Shown here: positions 1 to 13,500 of the stretch, in pieces | How the letters are laid out: each line of letters starts with the position of its first letter | Numbering within the stretch: the first letter of the stretch is position 1 | Assembly (NCBI GenBank): GCA_944474755.1 | Contig: OX104116.1 | Location: forward strand, 11,225,547 to 11,289,546 | DNA: 64,000 nt | DNA from: Limnoperna fortunei | Taxonomy: Eukaryota > Mollusca > Bivalvia > Mytilida > Modiolidae | Direction: 5' to 3' | Translations under genes and position numbers: made by a program | The notes under the pieces: generated by a model | The model's input: only the letters and a program-made list of their open reading frames with translations | What the model was told of the DNA's origin: nothing | Databases searched by the model: none

Positions 1-153
1 GAAACTAGGAACCCTAAGGATGATTGTGGCTAAGTTTGAAAAAATTGGCCCAGTAGTTTCAGAGGAGAAGATTTTTGAAAAAGTTTACGACGGACGACAA
101 GTGATAGCACCAGCTCACATGGACCTTCGGTCCAGGTGAGCTAAAAAGTAAGG
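1..153 (+). mobile_element. 3' terminus of hairpin-ended nonautonomous element
   Basis: The stretch matches the 3' end of the element at 1661-3830: the block around GGCCCAGTAGTTTCAGAGGAG, then ACGACGGACGAC. It ends in a stem-loop at 112-142, with AGCTCAC pairing with GTGAGCT and GGACC pairing with GGTCC around a short loop, followed by AAAAA. The rest of the element lies left of the window. The architecture suggests a Helentron-associated (HINE/pearl-like) element; that class call is inference. Confidence 0.65.
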
Positions 154-1296
154 TGCATGAGTTTAAAGCTAAACAAGAACTAATAACTTTGCCCCTTCAT
201 TCAATGAAATCGATGACATAGCACATCATATACTAGTACTAGCAAACACTTACGTTTTTATGTAGAGGAATCATTTACCAATTTGGAAGTCTATGATTTA
301 TTTATTTAATTTTCATGATTTTTCTTAACACATAATTAAGTTTATAATAATTTTTTTTTCATTAACATTTTTATACTGCTAAATGCATTAAGGATAATGG
401 TACCCCATTACTGTAGTCATATACCCTGTTGCTTTCCTTCAATGTATTGATTGTGAGTATTTTTATTATCTTGAATAAAAAGATCTTTAATGCAAAATAA
501 TGTTAAAAAAGTAGAAAATTGGAATAATACATAACCATTTAATTTTAGAATCAACAACTCTTTTTGTTAACTAATGCTTCTTGATGATATCACTGCTTTA
601 TAACTTTATGGAGCTGGGGAATAATAAATCCCACAATATGGCATGATCCCACAAAGCTATTGACAAATTTTCAGAACTGTATCATTTATAATTGCTGAGA
701 AAAATGTGACTGAAAATCTTAATACCATTTTCAAACAAAATGTCGCTGAACAGGAAGTATTGTATCACTTACCATTTATGAATAATCTGATGGGAAAATG
801 GTTAGGGACTGCAGAATACAGGAGATTGGGGTTGGAGATCTTAAATGAATCCTACAATATGGCATGTTCATACTAAACTACTGACAAAACTTAGTACTTT
901 ATTGAGAAAAATGTGATGGAAAATGGTTACACACTAACGCAGAGACCAGCCCACAATTACATCTGAAATACTTTACAATCTCTAATGTTGAGTGACTTTA
1001 GATATTGAAAAAACTGAAACAAAGTTAAAATAAATTGATTCTAAAAAACAAAGCTACACAAAGATATATGATACATTAATATTAAAAAAACAAGAGTAAT
1101 ATCTGTAATTTATTTTTTACAAACTTTTCAAAACACTTAAAACAAACTTAAAATTAATGAACTGTGAAAATAGAAATAAAAAATTATCATTTATGTATAT
1201 TCAAAATTGAATACCAGACAACAACTTTTAAGTATGAATCCCCCAACCCCCCTCCCCCCACCCCCGAAAAAAAAGTGCAGTTAACATAGATACTTA
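154..1296. other. Unassigned AT-rich DNA downstream of caspase copy 1
   Basis: I see no coding signal here. Two degenerate direct copies of about 110-140 bp (about 607-745 and 817-925) share blocks such as ACAATATGGCATG and GAGAAAAATGTGA. From about 1150 onward the sequence is recognisably homologous to the flank of copy 2 (about 41690-41817), so the duplication includes some 3' flank. Confidence 0.4.
1109..1114 (-). terminator. Candidate polyadenylation signal, caspase copy 1
   Basis: On the minus strand this reads AATAAA, about 185 nt past the stop codon at 1297. Such hexamers are frequent by chance in AT-rich DNA, so position is the only support. Confidence 0.3.
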
Positions 1297-1541
1297 TCAG
1301 GTATATCTTGGTTTAAAAATAATTTCTTCTGCTAACATGTGCAACATGCACATCACAGATTTTGACCTGTCATATTTTTGGCACTTCATTTTGGATTCAT
1401 ATTCAGTCATTTTACAACACACCTCTGTCATTGTGGACAAAAGATCTATTTCCTTTTCTTTACGATCTATTTTCTTCTGGAACACATCTTTCATTGCTGT
1501 TAACAGTACCCCGCCAGAATCTTCTGACCACCCAACGTACT
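1297..1541 (-). CDS. Caspase copy 1, last exon (p10 C-terminal half)
   Basis: The acceptor is TTTTCCAG just above 1541, in phase 1, so the split codon is Glu. The exon reads EYVGWSEDSGG, then a helical stretch and the end SVMCMLHMLAEEIIF before the stop. The alignment to caspase p10 is clear: the final VSMLTKELYF-type strand is conserved in form. The usual W-R of the substrate pocket is W-S. From its first Met, 57 of 65 residues are identical to the copy 2 exon. Confidence 0.85.
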
Positions 1542-4500
1542 CTGGAAAATAAAAAATATATATCTATAGAACTACAAGAAATAAAAAAAAATCCCTAAAA
1601 ACAATATAATTTGTGATCCTCCTAAACCAACCTATTGTTTAAATACGATAACATGTAACTAGAGGCTCCCAGGAGCCTGTAATCGCTCACCTGGAATCCA
1701 AAATGACTTAAACTATATTAAAATTTTTGAAATTAACAGTTTCAGTCTAGTTGTTATAGCTTTTAAGTTACTGTGCAAAAACTAAACATTTCTTCAAAAA
1801 ATTTGTTAAATACAATAACTCCTATAAGGTGCCATCCACAATTTCTGAAAATTAAATGGTTTTTAGGCATTGTCCTTTAGGGTACTTTAGAAATTTACAG
1901 TTTTACTCTACTAATAGGTGTGTTATAGACTAATTTATAATTAAAAAACTGTTCATATGTCCAAATTCATAATGAAAGGGCAATAACTCCTATAAATAGT
2001 CATCTTGCAATTTTTGGACTAAGCAATCATTTGTAGGGCTTCTATTGCTGATCATTTGTGCAATTTACAGTTTTAATCTAGCTACTATAGTTTTCAAGTT
2101 ACAGGACAAAAATGGAAAATTTCTTAACAAAATTTTCATTTAAGGGCAATAACCCCTATAAGGAGTCATCTGACAATTTCAGACCAATTAAATGAATTGT
2201 AGGGCATTTTTGCTGATCATTTGTGCAATTTACAGTTTCAATCTCGCTGCTATAGTTTTCAAGTTACAGGACAAAAACGGAAAATTTAATAAAAAATTGC
2301 CATTTAAGGGCAATAACTCCTATAAGGAGTCATCTGACAATTTCAGACTAATACAGTGAATTGTAGGGCTTGTATTGTTGATCATTTTTGCTATTTACAG
2401 TTTTACTCTAGCTGTTATAGTTTTAAAGTTACAGGACAAAAACGGAAATTTTCATAAAAAATTACCATTTAAGGGCAATAACTCATATAAGGAGTCATCT
2501 GACAATTTCAGACCAATCAAGTGAATTGTAGGGTCTTTATTGCTGATCATTTGTGCAATTTACAGTTTCAATCTAGCTGCTATAGTTTTCAAGTTACAGG
2601 ACAAAAACGGAAAATTTCATAAAAAATTGCCATTTAAGGGCAATAACTCCTATAAGGAGTCATCTGACAATTTCAGACTAATACAGTGAATTGTAGGGCT
2701 TGTATTGTTGATCATTTTTGCTATTTACAGTTTAATCTAGCTGTTATAGTTTTAAAGTTACAGGACAAAAACGGAAAATTTCATAAAAAATTACCATTTA
2801 AGGGCAATAACTCATATAAGGAGTCATCTGACAATTTCAGACCAATCAAGTGAATTGTAGGGTCTTTATTGCTGATCATTTGTGCAATTTACAGTTTCAA
2901 TCTAGCTGCTATAGTTTTCAAGTTACAGGACAAAAACGGAAAATTTCATAAAAAATTGCCATTTAAGGGCAATAACTCCTATAAGGAGTCATCTGACAAT
3001 TTCAGACTAATACAGTGAATTGTAGGGCTTGTATTGTTGATCATTTTTGCTATTTACTGTTTTACTCTAGCTGTTATAGTTTTAAAGTTACAGGACAAAA
3101 ACGGAAAATTTCATAAAAAATTACCATTTAAGGGCAATAATTCATATTAAGAGTCATCTGACAATTTCAGACCAATCAAGTGAATTGTAGGGTCTTTATT
3201 GCTGATCATTTGTGCAATTTACAGTTTCAATCTAGCTGCTATAGTTTTCAAGTCACAGGACAAAAACGGAAAATTTCATAAAAAATTACCATTTAATAAC
3301 TCATATAAAGAGTCATCTGACAATTTCAGACCAATCAAGTGAATTGTAGGGCTTTTATTGCAGATCATTTTTGCCATTTACAGTTTCACTCTACCTCGTA
3401 TATTTTTCAGGTTATATTGTAAATACCAAAAATTTTGTCAAAAATTGTCAAAAAAGGGCAATAACTCCTACAAGAAGCCAATACACAACTTCGCACTAAT
3501 AGCAACTATTGTAGACCTTAATGTGCTGATCAATTTGAAGTAACGGTTTTCTCTATAGCTATTATAGTTTTTTAGATAATGATCAAAAACCTGTGTTGAC
3601 CCCCATGTTCTATTTTTAGTAACAGTGGCCATATTTGTCTGTTGATCAACACCCTGGGTACAAACTTGAAACTAGGAACCCTAAGGATGATTGTGGCCAA
3701 GTTTGAAAAAAATTGGCCCAGTGGTTTCAGAGGAGAAGATTTTTGAAAAAGTTTACGACGGACGACGGACGACGGACGACAGACGACGGACGACGGACGA
3801 CAGACGACGGACGCCAAGTGATTGAATTATGAAAAACATAAACATGGAAGCATCTATTTATAATAGAAATTAAATTTAGTGACTGTGGTAACTTTTATTT
3901 GTACACTCAGACACATTAGCATGTGTTACAAGAGGTCACATATCAACATACATATACAAAATAAATAACAGGATCAACAAGTTGACAAGGATGTAAAGAC
4001 ATACAAATTTACACTTTTAAGTCGAGTTTCTTTACAAAATATGATATATTTGTTAATAGATTAATGTTACATAGTGAAAGCATAGTACCCATTATGATTA
4101 CATTTGGATTCCTATAATAGTACCTTGGTGTGTATTTATGCTTAAGTTCGGTTTCAATTTCGTTAGTGCAATTAAAGAAGTAGTGATATTCGTCACCTAT
4201 TCCATCTCTGCACAATTTGCAAGTTCTTTCGACTCTTGGGATATTATACCACCAACCAGTTTCTATTGGAAGTTTGCAGTTTGAAGTTTTTAGCTTTGAT
4301 ATATGCAAACATCCAATCTCGGATAATCTGGTTAAATATTTTTCGAAACCAAAATCTTTTTTAAGAGAGTAAAATTTACCCATATCAGATAACCACCTCT
4401 GAATAAACTGGTCATAATGCCTTTCAAGCAATTCTGGTTTCAAAGTACAACAAGTGTGGACACAGAAAAACGTCTCGCCTGCATTCCGCATCAGTAACAA

Positions 4501-7500
4501 AAATAAATTTCGTCATAGGCATTACGTAAATAGCATTAAATATCAGCAGCGGCCTGTATTCGAAATATTGTCACCATACCATGCATAGTTACAGGGAAAC
4601 AGCCGTAACCCAAAAACTTAAACGTAGTCGCTGGACCGTGAAATTGAGGTCAAGGTCAGGTGGAACCTACCAGACAGTCATGTACTATTCATCAGCAACC
4701 TATATACCAAATATTGTCATCCCACAATGCATAGTTACAGAGAAACTGTCGTAACCCAAAAACTTTAATGTAGTCGCTGGACCGTGAAATTGAGGTCAAG
4801 GTCAGGTGACACCTACCAGACAGTCATGTACTAGTCATCAGCAACCTATATACCAAATATTGGCATCCTACCATGTGTGGTAACAGAGTGACTGCCATAA
4901 CCCAAAAACTTGAACGTAGTCGCTGGACCGTGAAATTGAGGTCAAGGTCAGGTGACAACTACCAGACAGTCATGTACTAGTCATCAGCAACCTATACACC
5001 AAATATTGTCATCCTACCATGCGTAGTTACAGAGGAACTGTCGTAACCCAAAAACTTTAACGTAGTCGCTGGACCGTGAAATTGAGGTCAAGGCCAGGTG
5101 ACAACTACCAGACAGTCATGTACTAGTCATCAGCAACCTATACACCAAATATTGTCATCCTACCATGCGTAGTTACAGAGGAACTGTCGTAACCCAAAAA
5201 CTTTAACGTAGTCGCTGGACCGTGAAATTGAGGTCAAGGTCAGGTGACAGGTGACTGACTGGCAAGCACTCATCATAAGCTACAAATTTGATGGACCTAG
5301 GGCTTGGGCTTACAAATATATGAAGCAAGATGTCAAGTGTTTACGCCGCCGCCGCCGGATTCCCATACATATGTCTCGCCTCTAGCGACTTTCGTCGCAG
5401 GCGAGACAAAAATCGATAGAGAATTTGTTTGCATAAATATATCCTAGACCTACGCTATCAAAAATAGATTTTATTTATGACGTCTATTTAAACTTGCATT
5501 CATTGTTTGCTTCTAAATGAAACATAAGTCTATAGAGAATGCTACTGAGTTTATTCTCATTCTGAAGCAATTTGCACCAGAACCAGTGGTATATTTTGAT
5601 TCCAAGTTTTTCTATATATTGAAAATAAAGACTTTGGGGTTTGATCAACTAATTTTGTTTTGGCATCAGAGAAATTTCTACTATATTTAAAAACTATACC
5701 AAGGTATGTTATAGAATCTACAATTTCCAACTTTACCCACGCATTCATCATGAAAATATCCTTTTGTTCGCATTTTCTTTTACTGAAAATAATAACTTTA
5801 GTTTTTCTACATTTACACACTATTTCCATAATTCACAATAATTTTGAAATATATCAAGAGCTTTTTTCATTCCTTCCTTAGTTTCAAAGAAAATGACCGT
5901 AATGTCAGGATAAAGTAAATAAAAATTTCAATATATTACTGTCTTTTGGATTTTTTCCTTCGTCATTTCGAGTGGAGTAACATTAAACTGCTGAAGGTAT
6001 CTTTCTAGATCATTCAAAAAAATGGAAATAATTTACATTGCATCCAAGTGGATTATGATATTTCCATCTATCTACATTTGGAAGGCATGCAGGGTGGAAG
6101 TGGAAATGCTATTTCCTTTGCATTAACACAAGACACTCACCTACATGTATTGAAAAAACAAGCATTTATGTTCAATATCTGAACAAATTAAGAGGACAGT
6201 CAAATGGACACTGCTGTGCTGCCCAAGTTCTATGTATACATGTATGATTACATCTTATAGTACTATAGGTCCACTAAATATCCACATCACGATTCTAAAT
6301 CAAAATAGTTGTTTGACCTCTGTGTATACTTGTTTAGCTGTTTTCTTGGTATTATTCTGCACATATGATGACAACCATGATTAGTTAAATTAAATCATAT
6401 GATTACGTATTCTATGACATTATAATTCTCATTCTGATGATGAATTGATTGATTGATTTATTGATTGATTAATGGTGTTTAACGCTCGAGCAGCAATATT
6501 TCAGCTATATTCAGGCGATGTACATGAAATGGATGATAAAATGGGATGGGACACAAGGAAAAATAGGGGTAACGGATTTTAGATTGCCACTGGCAAATGG
6601 GAGGATGGATAGGGTCGGGCAATTTAGCCTCCTGTAGCGGGATCGAAATCCCTACTCATAGCGAATACTACAGCAGCGTTCTTTAACGTGCGAGGAACGT
6701 GGCATTTTTCCCAACACGGTGCACTAATATGATTTTCCGTATTATGGCCTGACAACCCCAGCTTGCCAGGGCTACCCCATTCAACCACCTGGGGCACACA
6801 TCCCAGTCGGTCTTTAGGCAAACCGACCTGACACGCCGGTCAGGGTACTTGGCGCTTTTTAGTCGCCTTTTACGACAAGCTAGCGTGACTGCGGTCTATT
6901 CTTTTAGCCACCCGGATCCCGCACCATTCAAAATGTCTGCCAGAAGGCAAAATGTTGATTTAATCTAGAATTTATCTCATCCACTAATATGAATTACATT
7001 GCAATTTGCCTTTTGACAATTTGTTCATGCTTGTACTCTTTTCACTCAATAAAGCTAAAGCATTTATGTAATATTCAATCTAATTCATAGGGAAACAATA
7101 TTAACATTCTTCCAAACAATAAACAATTTGCTATCAACACAACGTTAAGTCGTCTTACTAGCGGTTACTAGAAAAAATGGTTTGTTGTAAATAGCCTAAA
7201 TTATAATTAGCAATCAATCTAAAGGTAAACTAGATATCAGTGAGACTGTATACATCTCTGTGGGCACTGTTGTAAAAGGTTGTGATGAAAAAAAGTGTAA
7301 CAAAAGATGCAAGGACACAAATTTGTCATTCAGAAAGCAATTATGTGACCTTTAGGTCCGAGGTCACCAATTAATGGTATGCCACACATTGCCTTGAAAT
7401 TATCTACTTACATGCTAAATATCAAAATCTTATCACAAAAGATTTTAAAATGTATAGCCTGATTACAATTTGTTAGAGACAATAGATGTCACGATTCACG

Positions 7501-10500
7501 CTCAGCACTAAGCACCCACAATGAGACAAACTAACGGACACACGAACTGGTCACTTTAAGATCACCCCCATTTTTCATGGTAGAGCTCTAATTATTCTAT
7601 TAACAGTGAAGCAGTTATGTGTACATTATATTGCAATATTATAAGCAAACATTAAACAATCTTTGTTTTCTTTACAGAATGATAAAAAATCACATCATGA
7701 TCAAATCTAGCTTTCCTCTCATCTGCTACACTCATTTATATTGCCATATGCATGTGCCTTTTGAGAGTTATTTATGGTATTACACTCAGTTAGTTAAGAC
7801 TTACATTACTTATTTTGCACATATGATATTAAAAGACAAATTTTTTTATTCGTCATTTTTTCAGCTGGTTCCCTACCTGATGTACTGGCAAATACTACCA
7901 GATAATCTTCGTAACATGGAGTCAGTACAATGTCTATCATTGCCATTATATCCTGTATTGGTTCAATTATGTCTTCACTTGTCTCCATTTTATTCTGAAC
8001 ATCCATTGTAAAGTCTCCAAAAAAGTCAGCTATTTGGCTAGGATTTGATTTCTCAGCGTCTTGTATTTCAAACCCTTTGTCTACCTTCTTAACATTATTC
8101 CTTGACCTGCATGCCTAAATATATATAACAGAGTAATAATCAAATAAACTTGTCATAAATAAATCCAATTATGTCCTGGTTCCATAAAAGTTAATGTATT
8201 AGAGTGCAAGAATATTCTTAATTACTACAATTTTAAAGGAAATCTTAAGTTTTGCCGAGACAAAAAAGAAGGAATACTTTAGCTTCTTTTCCTCCAGCCC
8301 ACGCCCTTTTAAAAAAAAAACTTCATTCAATTAATAGCTGAACAAATTGCTGAAAGTGGGATAAAACCTAAAACAAAAACAAACATGGACAAACAGTTTT
8401 GTAATACCTCAAAAGCAGCACTCATTAATTCCCCTTCACAGGTAAGAAAACATTTTATTTCCAATCTTGCATAAGTAGTGATTTATCAATTTCTTATTCT
8501 CATTTTGTTTTACATTAGAAATAACATTGAGCTATAGCTAGATAATTAACATTACAGAGACTGAGAGCCCATTTACTGTGAACTCCATTCTAAATCAACA
8601 CACAAATGTATTTAGAGGATTTCTGTGTTTTTTTTTGGAATGATAGGTGACTCCTTGTATTGTATATTTTATTGTATATTTTCATTATAATTTAAGTTAT
8701 AATGAATTTATTAGGTAATATAAAACAAAAAAGGATTTCTTAATTTTATACCCCTGAACTTATTGCTGTAGCAATAAAAAATGGACGTTTTATGTCTTTT
8801 ACAGATAGAATGCATCCAAAATAAATAAAACATGAAAAGAGCCAAGTCCTAAAATTGTTATGAAATGTTGCAACAGGGCAATAATCACCCATGCCATTTC
8901 AAAGTGTGCTTTGTTGACTTTGAAAAAGTGTTCAACATGTAGATAGAGGACCACTTTGGAAACTTCTACAGCATCATGGTATTATAGAAAAAATATATAA
9001 ATATTATAAGATCATCAAATAAGCCAAGCACTGTTAAGTCATACACAACAACACACTCATCAAACCATTCAACATATTAACAATGGTGCAACAAGGATGC
9101 CTTCTCTCTCTTTTTTTCTGCTGGCTGTAATTGGATCATGGTAACAGATACTGCATGACCTCCTAAGGATATACAGTGGACACTTCCAAAATATCTTGAA
9201 GATTTAGACTTTGCCAATGATATTGCCCTCTTATCCAAAGATGTAGAGGAAAAATCAACATCACCAGAACAACAAGGTTAATGCTGGAACGCAAAATAAA
9301 TCATGGAAAATAAACTTTGCAAATAAACACAACCATTACATCAAAAATAAAAATTACAAGAGAAGAATTATAAGATGTAGATCAGTACATATCATTTCAG
9401 GCACCATAGTTAGCAACCAGAGGCTCTTAAGAGCCTGTATCGCTCACCTGATTTTATAGGCAATGAAGATGGCATTTCCCTGATGTTAAAGTAAGTCCTG
9501 TAATTTTCAATAAACTTTAAATAGGACTATCCGAACAATATTACTAAAAAGCTTCCATTGGTTAACCGGTTGTATAGAGAAGATGTTTTTTTATTTGACA
9601 ATAGGGTCCTATGTTAACCTAAGTATTGCGGCGGTGGCGGCCATTTTGAATTTCCAATTGCCATAAAAAACATAAACTTTATAGAGGACCATCCAAACAA
9701 TATTGCTAGTAAGTTTTTGTTTCCATTGATTAACCGTTTCAGAGAAGAAGCCTTTAAAAACTTTTTCCCATAGGGTCCTATGTTAAACTAAGTCCTGCGG
9801 TAGCGGCCATTTTAAATTTCCAATTGCCATAAAAAACATAAACTTTATAGAGGACCATCCAAACAATATTGCTAGTAAGTTTTGTTTTGATTGGTTAAAC
9901 GGTTTCAGAGAAGAAGCCCTTTTAAACTTTTTTCTCATAGGGTCCAATGTTAAACCAAGTCCTGCGGTGGCGGCCATTTTGAATTTCCGATTGGGATAAA
10001 AAAAAGAACTTTATAGAGGACCATCCAAACAATATTGCTAGTAAGTTTTGTTTCAATTGGTTAACCGATTTCAGAGAAGAAGCCTTTTTAACTTTTTTCC
10101 CATAGAGTCCTAAGTTAAACTAGGTCCTGCGTTGGTGGCCATTTTGAATTTCCAATTGTCATAAAAAACATAAACTTTATAGAGGACCATCCAAACAATA
10201 TTGGTAGTAAGTATTGTTTACATTGGTTAACCGGTTTCAGAGAAGACGCCTTTTTTAACTTTTCCCCATAGGGTCCTATGTTAAACTAAGTCCTTCGGTG
10301 GCATCCATTGATTTTCCAATAGGCATAAAAAACATTAACTTTATAAAGGACCATCCAAACAATATTGGTAGTAAGTTTTGATTCAATTGGTTAACTGGTT
10401 TCAGAGAAGAAGCCATTTTAAACATTTTTCCCATAGGGTTCAGTGTTAAACAAAGTCCTGCAGTGGTGGCCGTTTTGAATTTCCTATAGGGATAAAAAAC

Positions 10501-13500
10501 ACAAACTTTATAGAGGACCATCCAAACAATATTGCTAGTAAGTTTTGTTTCCATTGGTTGACCGGTTTCAGAGAAGAAGCCTTTTAAACTTTTTCCAATA
10601 GGGTCCAATGTTAAATTAAGTCCTGCTGTGGCAGCCATTTTGAATTTCCAATTGCCATAAAAAACACAAACTTTATAGAGGACCATCCAAACAATATTGC
10701 TAGTAAGTGTTTGTTTCCATTGATTAACCGGTTTCAGAGAAGAAGCCTTTAAAAACTTTTTCCCATAGGGTCCTATGTTAAACTACGTCCTGCGTTGGTG
10801 GCCATTTTGAATTTCCAATTGTCATAAAAAACATAAACTTTATAGAGGACCATCCAAACAATATTGGTAGTAAGTATTGTTTACATTGGTTAACCGGTTT
10901 CAGAGAAGACGCCTTTTAACTTTTCCCCATAGGGTCCTATGTTAAACTAAGTCCTTCGGTGGCATCCATTTTGATTTTCCAATAGTCATAAAAAACATTA
11001 ACTTTATAAAGGACCATCCAAACAATATTGGTAGTAAGTTTTGATTCAATTGGTTAACTGGTTTCAGAGAAGAAGCCATTTTAAACTTTTTTCCCATAGG
11101 GTTCAGTGTTAAACAAAGTCCTGCAGTGGTGGCCGTTTTGAATTTCTAAAGGGATAAAAAACATAAACTTTATAGAGGACCATCCAAACAATATTGCTAG
11201 TAAGTTTTGTTTCCATTGGTTGACCGGTTTCAGAGAAGAAGCCTTTTAAACTTTTTCCAATAGGGTCCAATGTTAAATTAAGTCCTGCTGTGGCAGCCAT
11301 TTTGAATTTCCAATTGCCATAAAAAACACAAACTTTATAGAGGACCATAAGTTTTTGTTTCCATTGATTAACCGGTTTCAGAGAAGAAGCCTTTTAAAAC
11401 TTTTTCCCATAGGGTCCTATGTTAAACTAAGTCCTGCGGTGGCAGCCATTTTAAATTTCCCAATGGGATAAAAAAAACATGAACTTTATAGAGGACCATC
11501 CAAACAATATTGCTAGTAAGTTTTGTTTCAATTGGTTAACCGATTTCAGAGAAAAAGCCTTTTAAACTTTTTTCCTATAGGGTCATATGTTAAACTACGT
11601 CCTGCGTTGGTGGCCATTTTGAATTTCCAATTGTCATAAAAAACATAAACTTTATAGAGGACCATCCAAACAATATTGGTAGTAAGTATTGTTTACATTC
11701 GTTAACCGGTTTCAGAGAAGACGCCTTTTTTAACTTTTCCCCATAGGGTCCTTTGTTAAACTAAATCCTTCGGTGGCATCCATTCAGATTTTCCAATAGG
11801 CATAAAAAACATTAACTTTATAAAGGACCATCCAAACAATATTGGTAGTAAGTTTTGATTCAATTGGTTAACTGGTTTCAGAGAAGAAGCCATTTTAAAC
11901 ATTTTTCCATAGGGTTCAGTGTTAAACAAAGTCCTGCAGTGGTGGCCGTTTTGAATTTCCTATAGGGATAAAAAACACAAGCTTTATAGAGGACCATCCA
12001 AACAATATTGCTAGTAAGTTTTGTTTCCATTGGTTGACCGGTTTCAGAGAAGAAGCCTTTTAAACTTTTTCCCATAGGGTCCAATGTTAAATTAAGTCCT
12101 GCTGTGGCAGCCATTTTGAATTTCCAATTGCCATAAAAAACACAAACTTTATAGAGGACCATCCAAACAATATTGCTAGTAAGTTTTTGTTTCCATTGAT
12201 TAACCGGTTTCAGAGAAGAAGCCTTTATAAACTTTTTCCCATAGGGTCCTATGTTAAACTAAGTCCTGCGGTAGCGGCCATTTTGAATTTCCAATTGCCA
12301 TAAAAAACATAAACGTCATAGAGGACCATCCAAACAATATTGCTAGTAAGTTTTGTTTTGATTGGTTAAACGGTTTCAGAGAAGAAGCCCTTTTAAACTT
12401 TTTTCCCATAGGGTTCGATGTTAAACTACGTCCTGCGTTGGTGGCCATTTTCAATTTCCAATTGTCATAAAAAACATAAACTTTATAGAGGACCATCCAA
12501 ACAATATTGCTAGTAAGTTTTGTTTTGATTGGTTAAACGGTTTCAGAGAAGAAGCCCTTTTAAACTTTTTTCCCATAGGTCCAATGTTAAACTAAGTCTT
12601 GAGGTAGCGGCCATATTGGTTTACCAATCAAAATAAAAAACACGAACTTTGTAAAGGTCCATCCAATGAACATTATGGCCAAGTTTGGTTTCAATTGGCC
12701 AAGTGGTTTCAGAGAAGATTAAAATGTAAAAAGTTTACAGATGCCGACGCCGACGACGCCGATGGACGCAAAGTTATAACAATAGCTCACATGACCCTTT
12801 GGGTCAGGTGAGCTAATAAAATTGAATCAGACAATGACATAATGTGCAGAATTGGTAAAGCAACAGCAGTATACAGGATTTTAGATCAAAAAATATTTCC
12901 AAGAGAACAAAAATTACTATATTTAACTAAAATGTATTTTATGCATCGAAGACCTGGCACACACACAAAACAGCAACACAGAAACTTCAAAACAGGTGCT
13001 TATGAATCATCATCACAGACAACGAGTTGTGGACCAAAACAAACCAGCTACCCTTAGATATTCAAATGGAAAGAAGAAAGTGGAGCTGGATAGGTCATCC
13101 ATTACGAAAAATTTTACTTTCTTTTAGTTTCATGTATATATATCACTTTTACCTACATTTCTGTTTTAACCAATACTTATTAATATTTGTTATCATTTTT
13201 TTCTATTAATTGTTCAAGATATGTTACTGCAAGTTTTCTTTTTATATTTGTACCTAAGAGTGTTACATGAATTACTTATTTGAGAAATCTCCTTTGTTTA
13301 CATTCAATTTTCTTATCATTGATGGAATTAGTAAAAATATATTTGTTACTTAATGCTAAAAAAATTAATTGATCCTAACTTGGATGAATGTTAATGGTTG
13401 TAATTATCATTTAAAATACCTGTATAAATAACAGCTTAGGTTTTCCTTCCATGTATTGACAACTATCTTCGTCAAAAATGTCAAGAATTTTTGTTGTTGG

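Noticed and set aside
6624..6821. Minus-strand frame MPKDRLGCVPQVVEWG.
   Set aside because: It lies within a SINE-like interspersed repeat.
7619..8011. A 130-residue plus-strand frame over the caspase Cys exon.
   Set aside because: It is the antisense shadow of the minus-strand exon, which has caspase motifs and splice sites.
10276..12496. Recurring minus-strand open frames starting MVLYKVCVFYGN.
   Set aside because: They are the translated 166-bp core of a noncoding repeat; the frame is broken between units.
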